A program made the position numbers and the translations under genes. The notes beneath the pieces are model-generated. The model saw nothing but the letters and a program-made list of their open reading frames with translations, was not told the origin of the DNA and did no database searches. A stretch of 64,000 nt of DNA from JAADEM01 sp965371855 (lineage in GTDB: Bacteria > Bacteroidota > Bacteroidia > Bacteroidales > Marinilabiliaceae), in NCBI GenBank assembly GCA_965371855.1, contig CBDUZZ010000008.1:15299-79298 (forward strand), read 5' to 3'. Position 1 is the stretch's first letter; every line of letters starts with the position of its first letter. Of this stretch, positions 28,361 through 36,790 are shown piece by piece.

Positions 28361-29023
28361 ATGTTAAGTGATGTACTTTTAATTAACGATCTGCACCGAA
28401 AAGCAGCCGATTCTATATACAAATTCCTTGTAAAAGCAACGACTCTTAAAAAGAGAGGTTATCGGTTTATTATAGCTATTTCGGGAGAATCTGGCGCGGG
28501 AAAATCGGAACTTTCTCACTCGCTTGCACTTTTGTTGAAAAAGAATGAAATGCGGGTTAAAATATTGCATACTGATAATTATTATAAAATTCCACCCAAA
28601 ACCCGAACCGAATGGAGAAAAAGAAATGGAATAGAAAAAGTTGATTTTAAAGAGTATGATTGGATACAGTTAAACCGAAACATCAAAGAATTTAAGGAGG
28701 GACGGGAAGCATTGATGCCGTGTGTCGATATTGTTTCGCAACAAACAGACAAACTTATTACCGATTTTTCTGATATCGATATTTTGGTTGTTGACGGACT
28801 TTATGCCATAAAAACAAGAGATATCGATCTAAGGGTTTACATCGACCTTACTTACCACGAAACCAAAAAAAATCGCGGAATCAGAGGAAAAGAGATCAAC
28901 GACGATTTTCGTTTTCAGGTACTTGAAATGGAACACCAAAATTTACTAGCTCTCAAACAAAAAGCCGATTTAATTGTAAATAAAAATTATGGGGTGGAGG
29001 AGGTGGAAAAGAGTTCGGTGTAA
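28361..29023 (+). CDS. P-loop kinase of the uridine kinase/phosphoribulokinase family
   Basis: Small kinase of 220 residues. Walker A is SGESGAGKSEL near residue 45; a Walker B-like DILVVDGLYAIK follows, then DLRVYIDLTYHETKKNRGIRGK with an Arg-rich lid. The family phosphorylates nucleosides or sugar alcohols. It is 12 bp after GH65 and lacks typical uridine-kinase length on the C-terminal side, so its substrate may be a sugar from the same pathway instead of uridine. This is inference from position only. Confidence 0.75.
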   Translation: MLSDVLLINDLHRKAADSIYKFLVKATTLKKRGYRFIIAISGESGAGKSELSHSLALLLKKNEMRVKILHTDNYYKIPPKTRTEWRKRNGIEKVDFKEYDWIQLNRNIKEFKEGREALMPCVDIVSQQTDKLITDFSDIDILVVDGLYAIKTRDIDLRVYIDLTYHETKKNRGIRGKEINDDFRFQVLEMEHQNLLALKQKADLIVNKNYGVEEVEKSSV

Positions 29024-29046
29024 TATCAAACTATTATGAAAAATTC

Positions 29047-29093
29047 TTAGGGTGTCCCTAAATGTCTTTTTTCTTTACAACTTATTATCTTTG
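29047..29093 (+). promoter_or_regulatory. Promoter of ubiE-porT with upstream palindrome
   Basis: A perfect palindrome TTAGGG-TGT-CCCTAA at 29047-29061 precedes a -7 box TATCTTTG at 29086-29093, 22 bp before ubiE. The palindrome could be an operator lying just upstream of the promoter. No regulator is identified. Confidence 0.5.
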
Positions 29094-29114
29094 CGGTGAT
29101 TTGAAAAGAACGAG

Positions 29115-29846
29115 ATGACAGTTAAACCATATAAAGCAACTGATAGCTCAAAGAAACAGCAGGTTGCACGAATGTTCAACAACATTGCCGGCAAGTACGA
29201 TTTTCTGAATCACTTTTTGTCAATGGGTATTGATAAGATCTGGCGGAAAAGGGTTATTAAACTATTAAGCCATATTGATCAACCATATATTCTTGATGTT
29301 GCCACCGGTACTGGCGATCTTGCCCTATTGGCACATAAACGTTTGGGTTGTAAAGTGACCGGTGTTGATATTTCTACGGGAATGCTTAATGTTGCAGAAA
29401 AAAAGATTAAAGATAGAGGTGTTAAAAAATTTGTTACTGTAGTTGAAGGAGATTCAGAAAACCTTCCTTTTGATGATGATTCATTTGATGCAGTGATGGT
29501 AGCTTTCGGTGTACGAAACTTTGAGAATCTGAATAAAGGGCTTATAGAAATGACAAGGGTGCTAAAGCCCGGTGGAAGAATGGTTGTTCTTGAGTTTTCA
29601 CGTCCCTTATCTTTCCCTTTCAAACAGTTATACTTTTTCTATTTTAAACGTATGTTACCGTTTTTTGGAGGCTTGATATCAAAAGACAAAGCAGCTTATG
29701 AGTATTTACCTGCATCGGTACTTAATTTCCCTGATGGGGATGCTTTTGATAAGGAATTGGAAGCTGCCGGATTGAAGCCTCTTTTAAGAAAAAAACAGAC
29801 TTTTGGCATTGCTACCATTTATGCCGCTGAAAAAGAGATGCAATAA
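29115..29846 (+). CDS. ubiE: Demethylmenaquinone methyltransferase
   Basis: SAM-dependent C-methyltransferase of 243 residues for the last step of menaquinone synthesis (MenG/UbiE). It shows VARMFNNIAGKYDFLNHFLSMGIDKIWR at the start, in pieces typical of the family, SAM motif I ILDVATGTGDLALLA, and the UbiE signature VMVAFGVRNFENLNKGL followed by RVLKPGGRMVVLEFS. It lies 21 bp upstream of porT, an association I recall from other Bacteroidota. Confidence 0.95.
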   Translation: MTVKPYKATDSSKKQQVARMFNNIAGKYDFLNHFLSMGIDKIWRKRVIKLLSHIDQPYILDVATGTGDLALLAHKRLGCKVTGVDISTGMLNVAEKKIKDRGVKKFVTVVEGDSENLPFDDDSFDAVMVAFGVRNFENLNKGLIEMTRVLKPGGRMVVLEFSRPLSFPFKQLYFFYFKRMLPFFGGLISKDKAAYEYLPASVLNFPDGDAFDKELEAAGLKPLLRKKQTFGIATIYAAEKEMQ

Positions 29847-29867
29847 AAAGAGAGAATTTTAGTTTTT

Positions 29868-30605
29868 ATGGTAAGTGAAAAACGTAACTATTATCAATTG
29901 AAAAAAATAGCATTTATATTTTCCTTTTTACTGTTTGTAACCCTCTCTTATGCCCAGGAGGGAAAGAAAGGTGCGCCTAACCTGCCTGCTTTTGATGAGA
30001 AGAAATTGCATTTTGGTTTTCTGATAGGGTTTAATACTATGGATTTTAGGGTGTACAACAGTGGAATTCAAACAGATGATGGCAATACCTACTATGCTGA
30101 AGTATTACATTTAAAACCCGGATTAAATATAGGGATTGTTACCAGTCTTAGACTGAACAAATATTTTAATCTTAGGTTTCTTCCGGGAATTAGTTTCGGA
30201 CAGCGCGATTTGTATTATATGAATGAGGATGGTTCAATAAATGAGAATAGTCCTTTGAAGATTAAATCTACTTTTCTGGAGTTTCCGTTACTCGTGAAAT
30301 TTAGCGGTAGCCGTATGCATAATGTTAAGCCTTTTATTGTTGCCGGTGTAAATACGAGATATGATCTGGCAAAAAACAAGCAGGATCATCTGTTGTTACG
30401 ATCACTTGATTTGTATGGAGAAGCAGGTGCCGGGTTTGATTTTTATATGACTTATTTTCGTCTGTCGGTCGAGTTGAAGGCTTCTATTGGTATGTTCAAT
30501 ATGCTGAACTCTGCAGGTACCGGTGAACCGGGTGATGAAATTTATACTCAGGCACTGGATGCACTGAAATCACGTATTTTTGCCCTTACTTTCTATTTTG
30601 AGTAG
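29868..30605 (+). CDS. porT: PorT-family outer-membrane protein (type IX secretion)
   Basis: Predicted eight-strand beta-barrel protein of 245 residues with a signal region (LKKIAFIFSFLLFVTLSYAQ). The PorT-like segment KKLHFGFLIGFNTMDFRVYNS follows, then barrel strands with alternating hydrophobic residues and a terminal aromatic, FYFE. PorT is needed for type IX secretion in Porphyromonas. Its location immediately after ubiE supports the assignment. If correct, it implies that T9SS components are encoded elsewhere in the genome. Confidence 0.8.
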   Translation: MVSEKRNYYQLKKIAFIFSFLLFVTLSYAQEGKKGAPNLPAFDEKKLHFGFLIGFNTMDFRVYNSGIQTDDGNTYYAEVLHLKPGLNIGIVTSLRLNKYFNLRFLPGISFGQRDLYYMNEDGSINENSPLKIKSTFLEFPLLVKFSGSRMHNVKPFIVAGVNTRYDLAKNKQDHLLLRSLDLYGEAGAGFDFYMTYFRLSVELKASIGMFNMLNSAGTGEPGDEIYTQALDALKSRIFALTFYFE

Positions 30606-30617
30606 TATGAGGAGAAT

Positions 30618-30659
30618 GGTGTAAGGTGTAAGGTGTAAGGTGTAAGGTGTAAGGTGTAA
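30618..30659. repeat. Six tandem copies of the 7-mer GGTGTAA
   Basis: Six perfect GGTGTAA units start 12 bp after the porT stop and are followed by degenerate CAGCCAACAGCTAACAGCC-type repeats up to the next start codon. Perfect short tandem repeats are prone to slippage. Here they lie between genes and cannot shift a reading frame, though they may alter spacing upstream of the 30706 start. Confidence 0.9.
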
Positions 30660-30705
30660 GGGATAGACAAACAGCCAACAGCTAACAGCCAATAATCAAT
30701 AGTCA

Positions 30706-32268
30706 ATGAAGAAACAACTTCTTTTACGAATCTCTCCGCATGAAGCATCAGATGAACAACTATATAAACCCTTAGTTGCCGCAGAGTTAAATGTGCTTCA
30801 GGATGAGATAACAACCATACATATTGTAAAACGTTCCATTGATGCACGTAAGCGGCCGGTAAAGGTGCAGCTCTATCTTGATGTGTATATAAATGAGGAA
30901 GCTCCGGATTTTGTAAAAACACGATTCGACTATAAAGATGTATCAAACCGCCCTGAGGTTATTATTGTTGGAGCGGGTCCTGGTGGACTGTTTGCTGCAT
31001 TGAGATTAATTGAACTTGGTGTTAAACCAATTGTTATTGAACGGGGTAAGCCGGTGAACGAAAGAAAACGTGATCTTGCAATTTTGAACCGTAACAAAGG
31101 GTTAAATACAGAGTCTAACTATGCTTTTGGTGAAGGTGGTGCAGGTGCATTCTCTGATGGTAAACTTTATACCCGTAGTACTAAGCGCGGTGATTTCCGT
31201 AAAGTTGTTGAGGTTTTTCACCACCATGGTGCACAGGATGATATACTGATTGATTCACACCCTCATATTGGTTCCGATAGACTACCGGGAGTGATTAAAA
31301 ACATGAGAGAGTCAATAATTAATGCCGGAGGAAAAGTGATTTTCGATACTCGTGTAGTTGATTTGATTATTGAGGGAGATGTTGTAAAAGGCGTGATAAC
31401 AACTGCCGGTGATAAGATTGAGGGTAGGGCTGTGATTTTAGCTACAGGTCATTCGGCAAGGGATGTTTACCGTTTTTTACATTCCGCAGAGATTCTTCTT
31501 GAAGCTAAATCGTGGGCTATGGGAGTGAGGGTTGAACACCCACAGGAGATGATTGATGAGATACAGTATCATTCAAAAGATGGTAGAGGAGACTATCTGC
31601 CTGCAGCATCATACAACCTGTCTACGCAGGTTGACGGTCGTGGTGCATACTCTTTTTGCATGTGTCCGGGAGGAATAATCGTCCCTTCCATGACAGGAGA
31701 ACAGGAGATAGTAGTTAACGGTATGTCACCATCAAGACGTAATTCACCATTTGCTAATTCAGGAATAGTTGTGGAGATAAAACCTGAAGATTTTGAACGA
31801 TATGGTGATAAAGGGCCATTGGCCGGACTCGAATATCAGCAGGAACTGGAACGGCTGGCTTTCATTAACAGTGGCAGTGGATTTACTGCTCCGGCACAAA
31901 GGCTCGCTGATTTTGTCGACGGTCGACTCTCTTTTGACTTGCCGGAGTGTTCTTATGTTCCGGGAGTTATTTCATCACCTTTGCATTTTTGGCTACCCGA
32001 TGAAATTGGATTAAGACTGCGTAAAGCATTTGATGTGTTTGACAGGAAAGTTCGGGGTTTTATTACTAACGAGGCTCTGGTTGTTGGTGTAGAAAGCCGT
32101 ACTTCATCTCCCGTCAGAATACCACGTGACAAAGAGTCGTTTCAGCATGTTCAGATAAAAGGACTGTTTCCATGCGGTGAGGGAGCAGGATATGCCGGAG
32201 GGATAGCTTCCTCTGCTATCGATGGTGAAAAAAGTGCCGATAGGGTTAGTCTGTGGTTGAATAGCTAA
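30706..32268 (+). CDS. FAD/NAD(P)-dependent oxidoreductase (COG2509-like)
   Basis: Flavoprotein of 520 residues. An N-terminal domain (about 1-80) precedes the dinucleotide-binding IIVGAGPGGLFAALRLIELG, then VIERGKPVNERKRD and FGEGGAGAFSDGKLYTR. A second GxG-like ATGHSARDVY and a C-terminal FAD contact GLFPCGEGAGYAGGI complete the fold. The family is widespread and often annotated only as FAD-dependent dehydrogenase; substrate unknown. It is convergent with the SpoU methylase gene. Confidence 0.85.
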   Translation: MKKQLLLRISPHEASDEQLYKPLVAAELNVLQDEITTIHIVKRSIDARKRPVKVQLYLDVYINEEAPDFVKTRFDYKDVSNRPEVIIVGAGPGGLFAALRLIELGVKPIVIERGKPVNERKRDLAILNRNKGLNTESNYAFGEGGAGAFSDGKLYTRSTKRGDFRKVVEVFHHHGAQDDILIDSHPHIGSDRLPGVIKNMRESIINAGGKVIFDTRVVDLIIEGDVVKGVITTAGDKIEGRAVILATGHSARDVYRFLHSAEILLEAKSWAMGVRVEHPQEMIDEIQYHSKDGRGDYLPAASYNLSTQVDGRGAYSFCMCPGGIIVPSMTGEQEIVVNGMSPSRRNSPFANSGIVVEIKPEDFERYGDKGPLAGLEYQQELERLAFINSGSGFTAPAQRLADFVDGRLSFDLPECSYVPGVISSPLHFWLPDEIGLRLRKAFDVFDRKVRGFITNEALVVGVESRTSSPVRIPRDKESFQHVQIKGLFPCGEGAGYAGGIASSAIDGEKSADRVSLWLNS

Positions 32269-32325
32269 ATTGTTAAACGTTCGTCTTCAGTCTTTTCAAT
32301 AATCAAATTGATAATTTGGCTGTCA

Positions 32326-33096
32326 CTAATAAATTCTTTTGCGAAATTCCGAACAAATAATAGCTGTAGCAACGGAAACATTGAGCGACTCAGAAGTTGG
32401 TGCATTGGGTGGGTAATTGGGGATGTAAAGTTTGTCGGTTATGAGTTGTTCTATTTGGGTGCTTATTCCTTTTCCCTCATTACCCATAATTATCATCCCA
32501 TTTTTTGATAAATCTTGATTGTAGATATTTTCATCTTCTAAAAAAGTACCGTAAACAGGTAATCTTGTTTCAGTTTTATATTGCTCGATAAAAGAAGGAA
32601 GGTCAACATATTGGACATTGATTCTTGCTATTGCACCCATTGAGGCCTGTACAACTTTTGGATTGTATATGTCTGCACTGTCTTCTGAACAGATAATGTT
32701 TTTTATTCCAAACCAGTCGGCTATGCGAATAATAGTCCCCATATTCCCTGGATCCTGAACACCATCAAGTGTGATTATTAAAGAGTCTGATAACTGTTCA
32801 ATACTCAATTTGTGGTCTGTTATTTCATAAATGCCGATAACCGGTGGTGAACTTTTTAAATTGCTTATGCTTTTTAATTCGGTTTCGGTAGTAATGGTAG
32901 TAATAATATCTTCAGGTAATAGATTTTTGTTCTTTTGTATCCATTCATCAGTTGCTATCAGCTCTATACAGGATGTTTCTGAAGAGATGAGGTCATGATT
33001 GAGTTTATGTCCTTCAGCAAAAAATGCATTAAATTGTTTGCGGTATTTTTTATGAATTAGTGAAGTAATAAACTTTTTCTTATTTTTACTTAACAT
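32326..33096 (-). CDS. SpoU/TrmH-family RNA 2'-O-methyltransferase
   Basis: SPOUT-class RNA methyltransferase of 256 residues from ATG 33096 (the upstream TTG at 33120 is less likely). An N-terminal substrate-binding part (KYRKQFNAFFAEGHKLNHDLI) is followed by the knot motifs: LDGVQDPGNMGTIIRIADWF, IIMGNEGKGIS and PTSESLNVSVATAII. This matches RlmB/TrmH-like enzymes acting on rRNA or tRNA; the exact target is not predictable. It is divergent from tamL with a 114-bp spacer. Confidence 0.9.
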   Translation of the reverse strand: MLSKNKKKFITSLIHKKYRKQFNAFFAEGHKLNHDLISSETSCIELIATDEWIQKNKNLLPEDIITTITTETELKSISNLKSSPPVIGIYEITDHKLSIEQLSDSLIITLDGVQDPGNMGTIIRIADWFGIKNIICSEDSADIYNPKVVQASMGAIARINVQYVDLPSFIEQYKTETRLPVYGTFLEDENIYNQDLSKNGMIIMGNEGKGISTQIEQLITDKLYIPNYPPNAPTSESLNVSVATAIICSEFRKRIY

Positions 33097-33210
33097 GATT
33101 ATTTGTTTATTGAAAGGCAAATTTATATCAAATTCATCTATTTGGATATCTTTGTATAAAAATATACTAAAAAGAGAGTTTTATCATTATTTATACCCTT
33201 TTATTTTAAA

Positions 33211-35532
33211 ATGAAACAAAAACAGTTAGCCCATATATTAATTTTTCTGATTGGGGGTATATTATGGGGGTGTAGTTCTGCGAAATTTATTCCTGAGGAT
33301 AAATACCTTTTGCAGAAAAATATTATAAAACATGATGTAAAAGATGTTTCTAAAGAAGAATTAAAGTCCTTTTTGCGTCCAAGGGAGAATAAAAGTATTT
33401 TTGGTTTTTGGCATTTTCATCTTGGATTGTATAATTTATCAGGAAGGGATAAAGATAACGGGTTTAATAAATGGCTACAGCGTATTGGAGAAGCGCCTGT
33501 AGTATACGATGAGTCTCTGAAACAAAAATCGCATAAACAATTACAACTTTTTCTGGAAAATAAAGGATATTTTAATTCCGTAGTTACAGATACGGTTTAT
33601 GTTAACGAAAAACGAAGGAAGGCTAAAGTCCAATTTAATATTTCTGCCGGGAAACGTACTTACATTCATCATTTAGGTTATAAAATTCAGGATGATAGTG
33701 TACGCAAAATTATATATTTAGATTCTATTAATTCACTACTACGCGGGAAAAAGCCTTTTGATGTAAATTTATTTGATAAGGAACGTGGACGAATAACCGG
33801 GTTATTGAACCAAAAAGGTTATTATAATTTCTCAAAGGAGTATATTTATTATGTGGCCGACAGCATTGAGGGCTCATATATAATAAGAGATACTATGGTT
33901 GTTGCAGGAGTGCTGAGAAAAGTTCCCGATGGCAGGGATACAATCGAGAATCATTCGAAATACAGCATCAGGGATGTCTATTTCTTTGTGGATTTTAATC
34001 CGCAGGAAGCATTCATAAAAGAAGCAGAATACCTGACGAAATTTGATACTTTATTTTATAGAGGGTATTATTTCCTTTATAAGAAAGAGATGAAATTCAA
34101 GCCTGATGTTTTAATCAACTCAACCTATATTTTGCCGGGGCAACTATATGACATTACAAAAGTATCTAAAACTCAAACATTAATTACAGAACTGAAACTT
34201 TTCAGATATATAAATATAAAATTCAGGGAGTTAAGTGATGATATAGTTGATGAGAATGGCAATAGGTTGTTGAAGTGTTATATCCAGCTTACTCCGTCTA
34301 ATCCACAATCTTATGCTCTGGAAGTTGAAGGAACAAACTCATCGGGCAACCTTGGGGTTGCCAGTAATATTAAGTATCAGCATAAGAATTTACTCAAAGG
34401 TGCTGAGATATTTACTACAAGGTTTCGCATGGCATATCAGAATCAATCAGCTCGTGGAGATAAAAGTAGTTTTGATATTATTGAGGTTGGTTTTGATGTC
34501 GGGCTTACTGTTCCTAAGTTTTTAGTTCCTTTTAAAATAGAGGGTTTCAGGAGAAAATATAATCCCCGCTCTTTAATCTCTATAGGTACTAACTATCAAC
34601 GACGACCAGATTACACACGAACTATTGCCAATTCAAGACTAAGTTATGAATGGAAGTCTTCAGTACCTATTTCTCATACATTCACAATTTTAGATTTTAA
34701 TTTGGTCTTTGTTCCATTTATATCACAACAGTTTTGGGATTATATTAAGGATACTTTTATGAGGTACAGTTATGAGGATCACCTTGTATTGAATACTAAT
34801 TATACATTTCAGTATAATGGACAAATGTTGAATAATAGCAGAAATTTTTGGTTTTTCAGATCTTACATGGAATCAGCGGGTAACTTGTTGGATGGGATGG
34901 TGAAAATGTTTAATAGTGATTTACCTGAAGATGGGTATTACAAATTAATGGGAATTCGTTATGCACAGTATGTAAAGGCGAATGTTGATGTCAGGTACCA
35001 TCATTCTGTAAGTAGTGTTAATTCATTTGCTTATAGGTTTTTCCTGGGTGTTGGGTATCCTTATGGTAATTTAAATGTATTACCGTTTGAAAAGATGTAT
35101 TTTTCAGGTGGTGCAAATAGTATTCGGGCATGGCCTGTGCGAGGTTTAGGTCCGGGAGAGTTTAAAGAGGAAGAACTTGAATACTACAACCAAACGTCTG
35201 ATATTAAGTTAGAGTTAAATGCAGAGTACAGATTTAAAATGTTTTGGTTGCTTGAGGGGGCGTTGTTTGCTGACATGGGAAATATATGGGCGATTAGAGA
35301 GAGTAGTAGTCCGGAAGGTGGATTATTCAAGTTTGACACATTTTATAAACAAATTGCTATTAGTTTAGGAACAGGTTTACGGTTCGACTTCAATTATTTT
35401 GTTTTTCGTTTTGATGTTGGGGTTAAAACTCGTGATCCGTCCATGCCTTGTGGTGAACGATGGGTATTGGGAACAAAACCGCTTGATTGGAATGATTTTG
35501 GTTTTAACTTTGCAATTGGTTATCCATTCTAA
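33211..35532 (+). CDS. tamL: TamL-type BamA-superfamily outer-membrane lipoprotein
   Basis: Outer-membrane assembly factor of 773 residues. The lipoprotein signal MKQKQLAHILIFLIGGILWGC distinguishes TamL of Bacteroidota from proteobacterial TamA. POTRA-like repeats occupy about residues 30-350. The C-terminal Omp85 barrel contains the conserved loop-6 region FSGGANSIRAWPVRGLGPGEF and ends in an aromatic (AIGYPF). A TamB-like partner is not in the window. Confidence 0.88.
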   Translation: MKQKQLAHILIFLIGGILWGCSSAKFIPEDKYLLQKNIIKHDVKDVSKEELKSFLRPRENKSIFGFWHFHLGLYNLSGRDKDNGFNKWLQRIGEAPVVYDESLKQKSHKQLQLFLENKGYFNSVVTDTVYVNEKRRKAKVQFNISAGKRTYIHHLGYKIQDDSVRKIIYLDSINSLLRGKKPFDVNLFDKERGRITGLLNQKGYYNFSKEYIYYVADSIEGSYIIRDTMVVAGVLRKVPDGRDTIENHSKYSIRDVYFFVDFNPQEAFIKEAEYLTKFDTLFYRGYYFLYKKEMKFKPDVLINSTYILPGQLYDITKVSKTQTLITELKLFRYINIKFRELSDDIVDENGNRLLKCYIQLTPSNPQSYALEVEGTNSSGNLGVASNIKYQHKNLLKGAEIFTTRFRMAYQNQSARGDKSSFDIIEVGFDVGLTVPKFLVPFKIEGFRRKYNPRSLISIGTNYQRRPDYTRTIANSRLSYEWKSSVPISHTFTILDFNLVFVPFISQQFWDYIKDTFMRYSYEDHLVLNTNYTFQYNGQMLNNSRNFWFFRSYMESAGNLLDGMVKMFNSDLPEDGYYKLMGIRYAQYVKANVDVRYHHSVSSVNSFAYRFFLGVGYPYGNLNVLPFEKMYFSGGANSIRAWPVRGLGPGEFKEEELEYYNQTSDIKLELNAEYRFKMFWLLEGALFADMGNIWAIRESSSPEGGLFKFDTFYKQIAISLGTGLRFDFNYFVFRFDVGVKTRDPSMPCGERWVLGTKPLDWNDFGFNFAIGYPF

Positions 35533-35580
35533 CTTGATAAAGTTTTTCGATATATTACGGTCAATTTGAAATGTAATTTG

Positions 35581-35588
35581 TAATTTTG
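35581..35588 (+). promoter_or_regulatory. -7 box of the aldolase gene
   Basis: TAATTTTG fits the Bacteroidota TAnnTTTG box and lies 33 bp before ATG 35622. No well-spaced -33 TTTG is present; the one at 35565 is too near. Confidence 0.5.
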
Positions 35589-35621
35589 TGCTTCAATTCA
35601 AAAAAACTTAAATTTAGAAAT

Positions 35622-36698
35622 ATGAAACGCGTACTTGAAGTTTTAAAACCCGGTGTAGTTACTGGTGACGATCTTGCTAAAATGTTACAATTGGCAAAAG
35701 AGCAGAGTTATGCTTTACCTGCTGTAAATGTTACAGGAACTGATACAGTAAATGCTGTTATGGAAGTTGCAAAAGTGGTTAATTCACCTGTTATAATTCA
35801 GCTTTCTCATGGTGGTGCTGCTTTTTATGCCGGCAAGGGAATCGGACTGGAAGGAAATGAAGCTGCTGCCTTAGGAGCTATTTCGGCTGCTAAACATGTT
35901 CATCTGTTAGCTGAAAAATATGGTGTTCCTGTTGTTATGCATACTGACCATGCTGCTAAAAAATTGTTGCCTTGGATTGATGCATTACTGGATGCCGGTG
36001 AAAAACATTTTGAAGAGACAGGTAAGCCTCTGTTCAGTTCTCACATGTTAGATCTTTCTGAAGAGCCTCTTGAAGAAAATATAACTATCTGCAAAACATA
36101 TCTTGAGCGTATGTCGAAAATAGGCATGACCCTTGAGATTGAACTAGGTATCACCGGCGGTGAAGAGGATGGCGTTGATAATTCAGATGTTGACAATGCA
36201 TTACTATATACTCAGCCTGAAGAGGTATCTTATGCTTATGAAGAGCTGTTGAAAGTATCTCCAAACTTTACAGTTGCTGCTTCTTTCGGTAATGTTCATG
36301 GTGTTTACAAGCCGGGTAATGTTGTGCTTAAGCCTTCTATACTTGATGCTTCACAGAAATATATCGAGAAGAAATTTAATACAACATCAAAACCTGTAAA
36401 TTTTGTATTCCATGGTGGGTCAGGCTCTACTCTTGAGGAGATTCGTGAGGCTATCAGCTATGGCGTAATTAAGATGAATATCGATACTGATACTCAGTGG
36501 GCATTCTGGGATGGTGTTCGTGCTTTTGAAGCTAAAAATCATGATTATCTTCAGGCTCAGATTGGTAATCCTGATGGAGATGACAAGCCAAATAAGAAAT
36601 ATTATGACCCAAGAAAATGGTTGCGCGAAGGTGAAGTTTCAGTTATTAACAGACTGAAAAGAGCTTTTGAAGATCTTAATTGTATTGACCGATTGTAA
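35622..36698 (+). CDS. fbaA: Class II fructose-bisphosphate aldolase
   Basis: Zinc-dependent glycolytic/gluconeogenic aldolase of 358 residues, long-form (type A). ATG 35622 is chosen over the GTG at 35586 because MKRVLEVLKPGVVTGDDL is the family start. VVMHTDHAAKK supplies the catalytic Asp and a zinc His, SFGNVHG a second zinc His, and FHGGSGSTLEEI the third His with phosphate-binding residues; NIDTDTQWAFW completes the active site. It is transcribed alone and ended by a strong terminator. Confidence 0.95.
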   Translation: MKRVLEVLKPGVVTGDDLAKMLQLAKEQSYALPAVNVTGTDTVNAVMEVAKVVNSPVIIQLSHGGAAFYAGKGIGLEGNEAAALGAISAAKHVHLLAEKYGVPVVMHTDHAAKKLLPWIDALLDAGEKHFEETGKPLFSSHMLDLSEEPLEENITICKTYLERMSKIGMTLEIELGITGGEEDGVDNSDVDNALLYTQPEEVSYAYEELLKVSPNFTVAASFGNVHGVYKPGNVVLKPSILDASQKYIEKKFNTTSKPVNFVFHGGSGSTLEEIREAISYGVIKMNIDTDTQWAFWDGVRAFEAKNHDYLQAQIGNPDGDDKPNKKYYDPRKWLREGEVSVINRLKRAFEDLNCIDRL

Positions 36699-36725
36699 AA
36701 TAGTATTTATTTAGAAGTTATTATT

Positions 36726-36761
36726 AGAGGTTCTTTACATTTTGTAAAGAACCTCTTTTTT
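36726..36761 (+). terminator. Intrinsic terminator after fbaA
   Basis: A 13-bp stem, AGAGGTTCTTTAC paired with GTAAAGAACCTCT (36726-36756), is followed by a T-run. It ends 28 bp after the aldolase stop. Confidence 0.9.
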
Positions 36762-36790
36762 GTATATTTGAATAATAATTTATATAGAAT

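Noticed and set aside
30618..30659. CRISPR-like array
   Set aside because: Units are 7 bp with no spacers; it is a simple tandem repeat.
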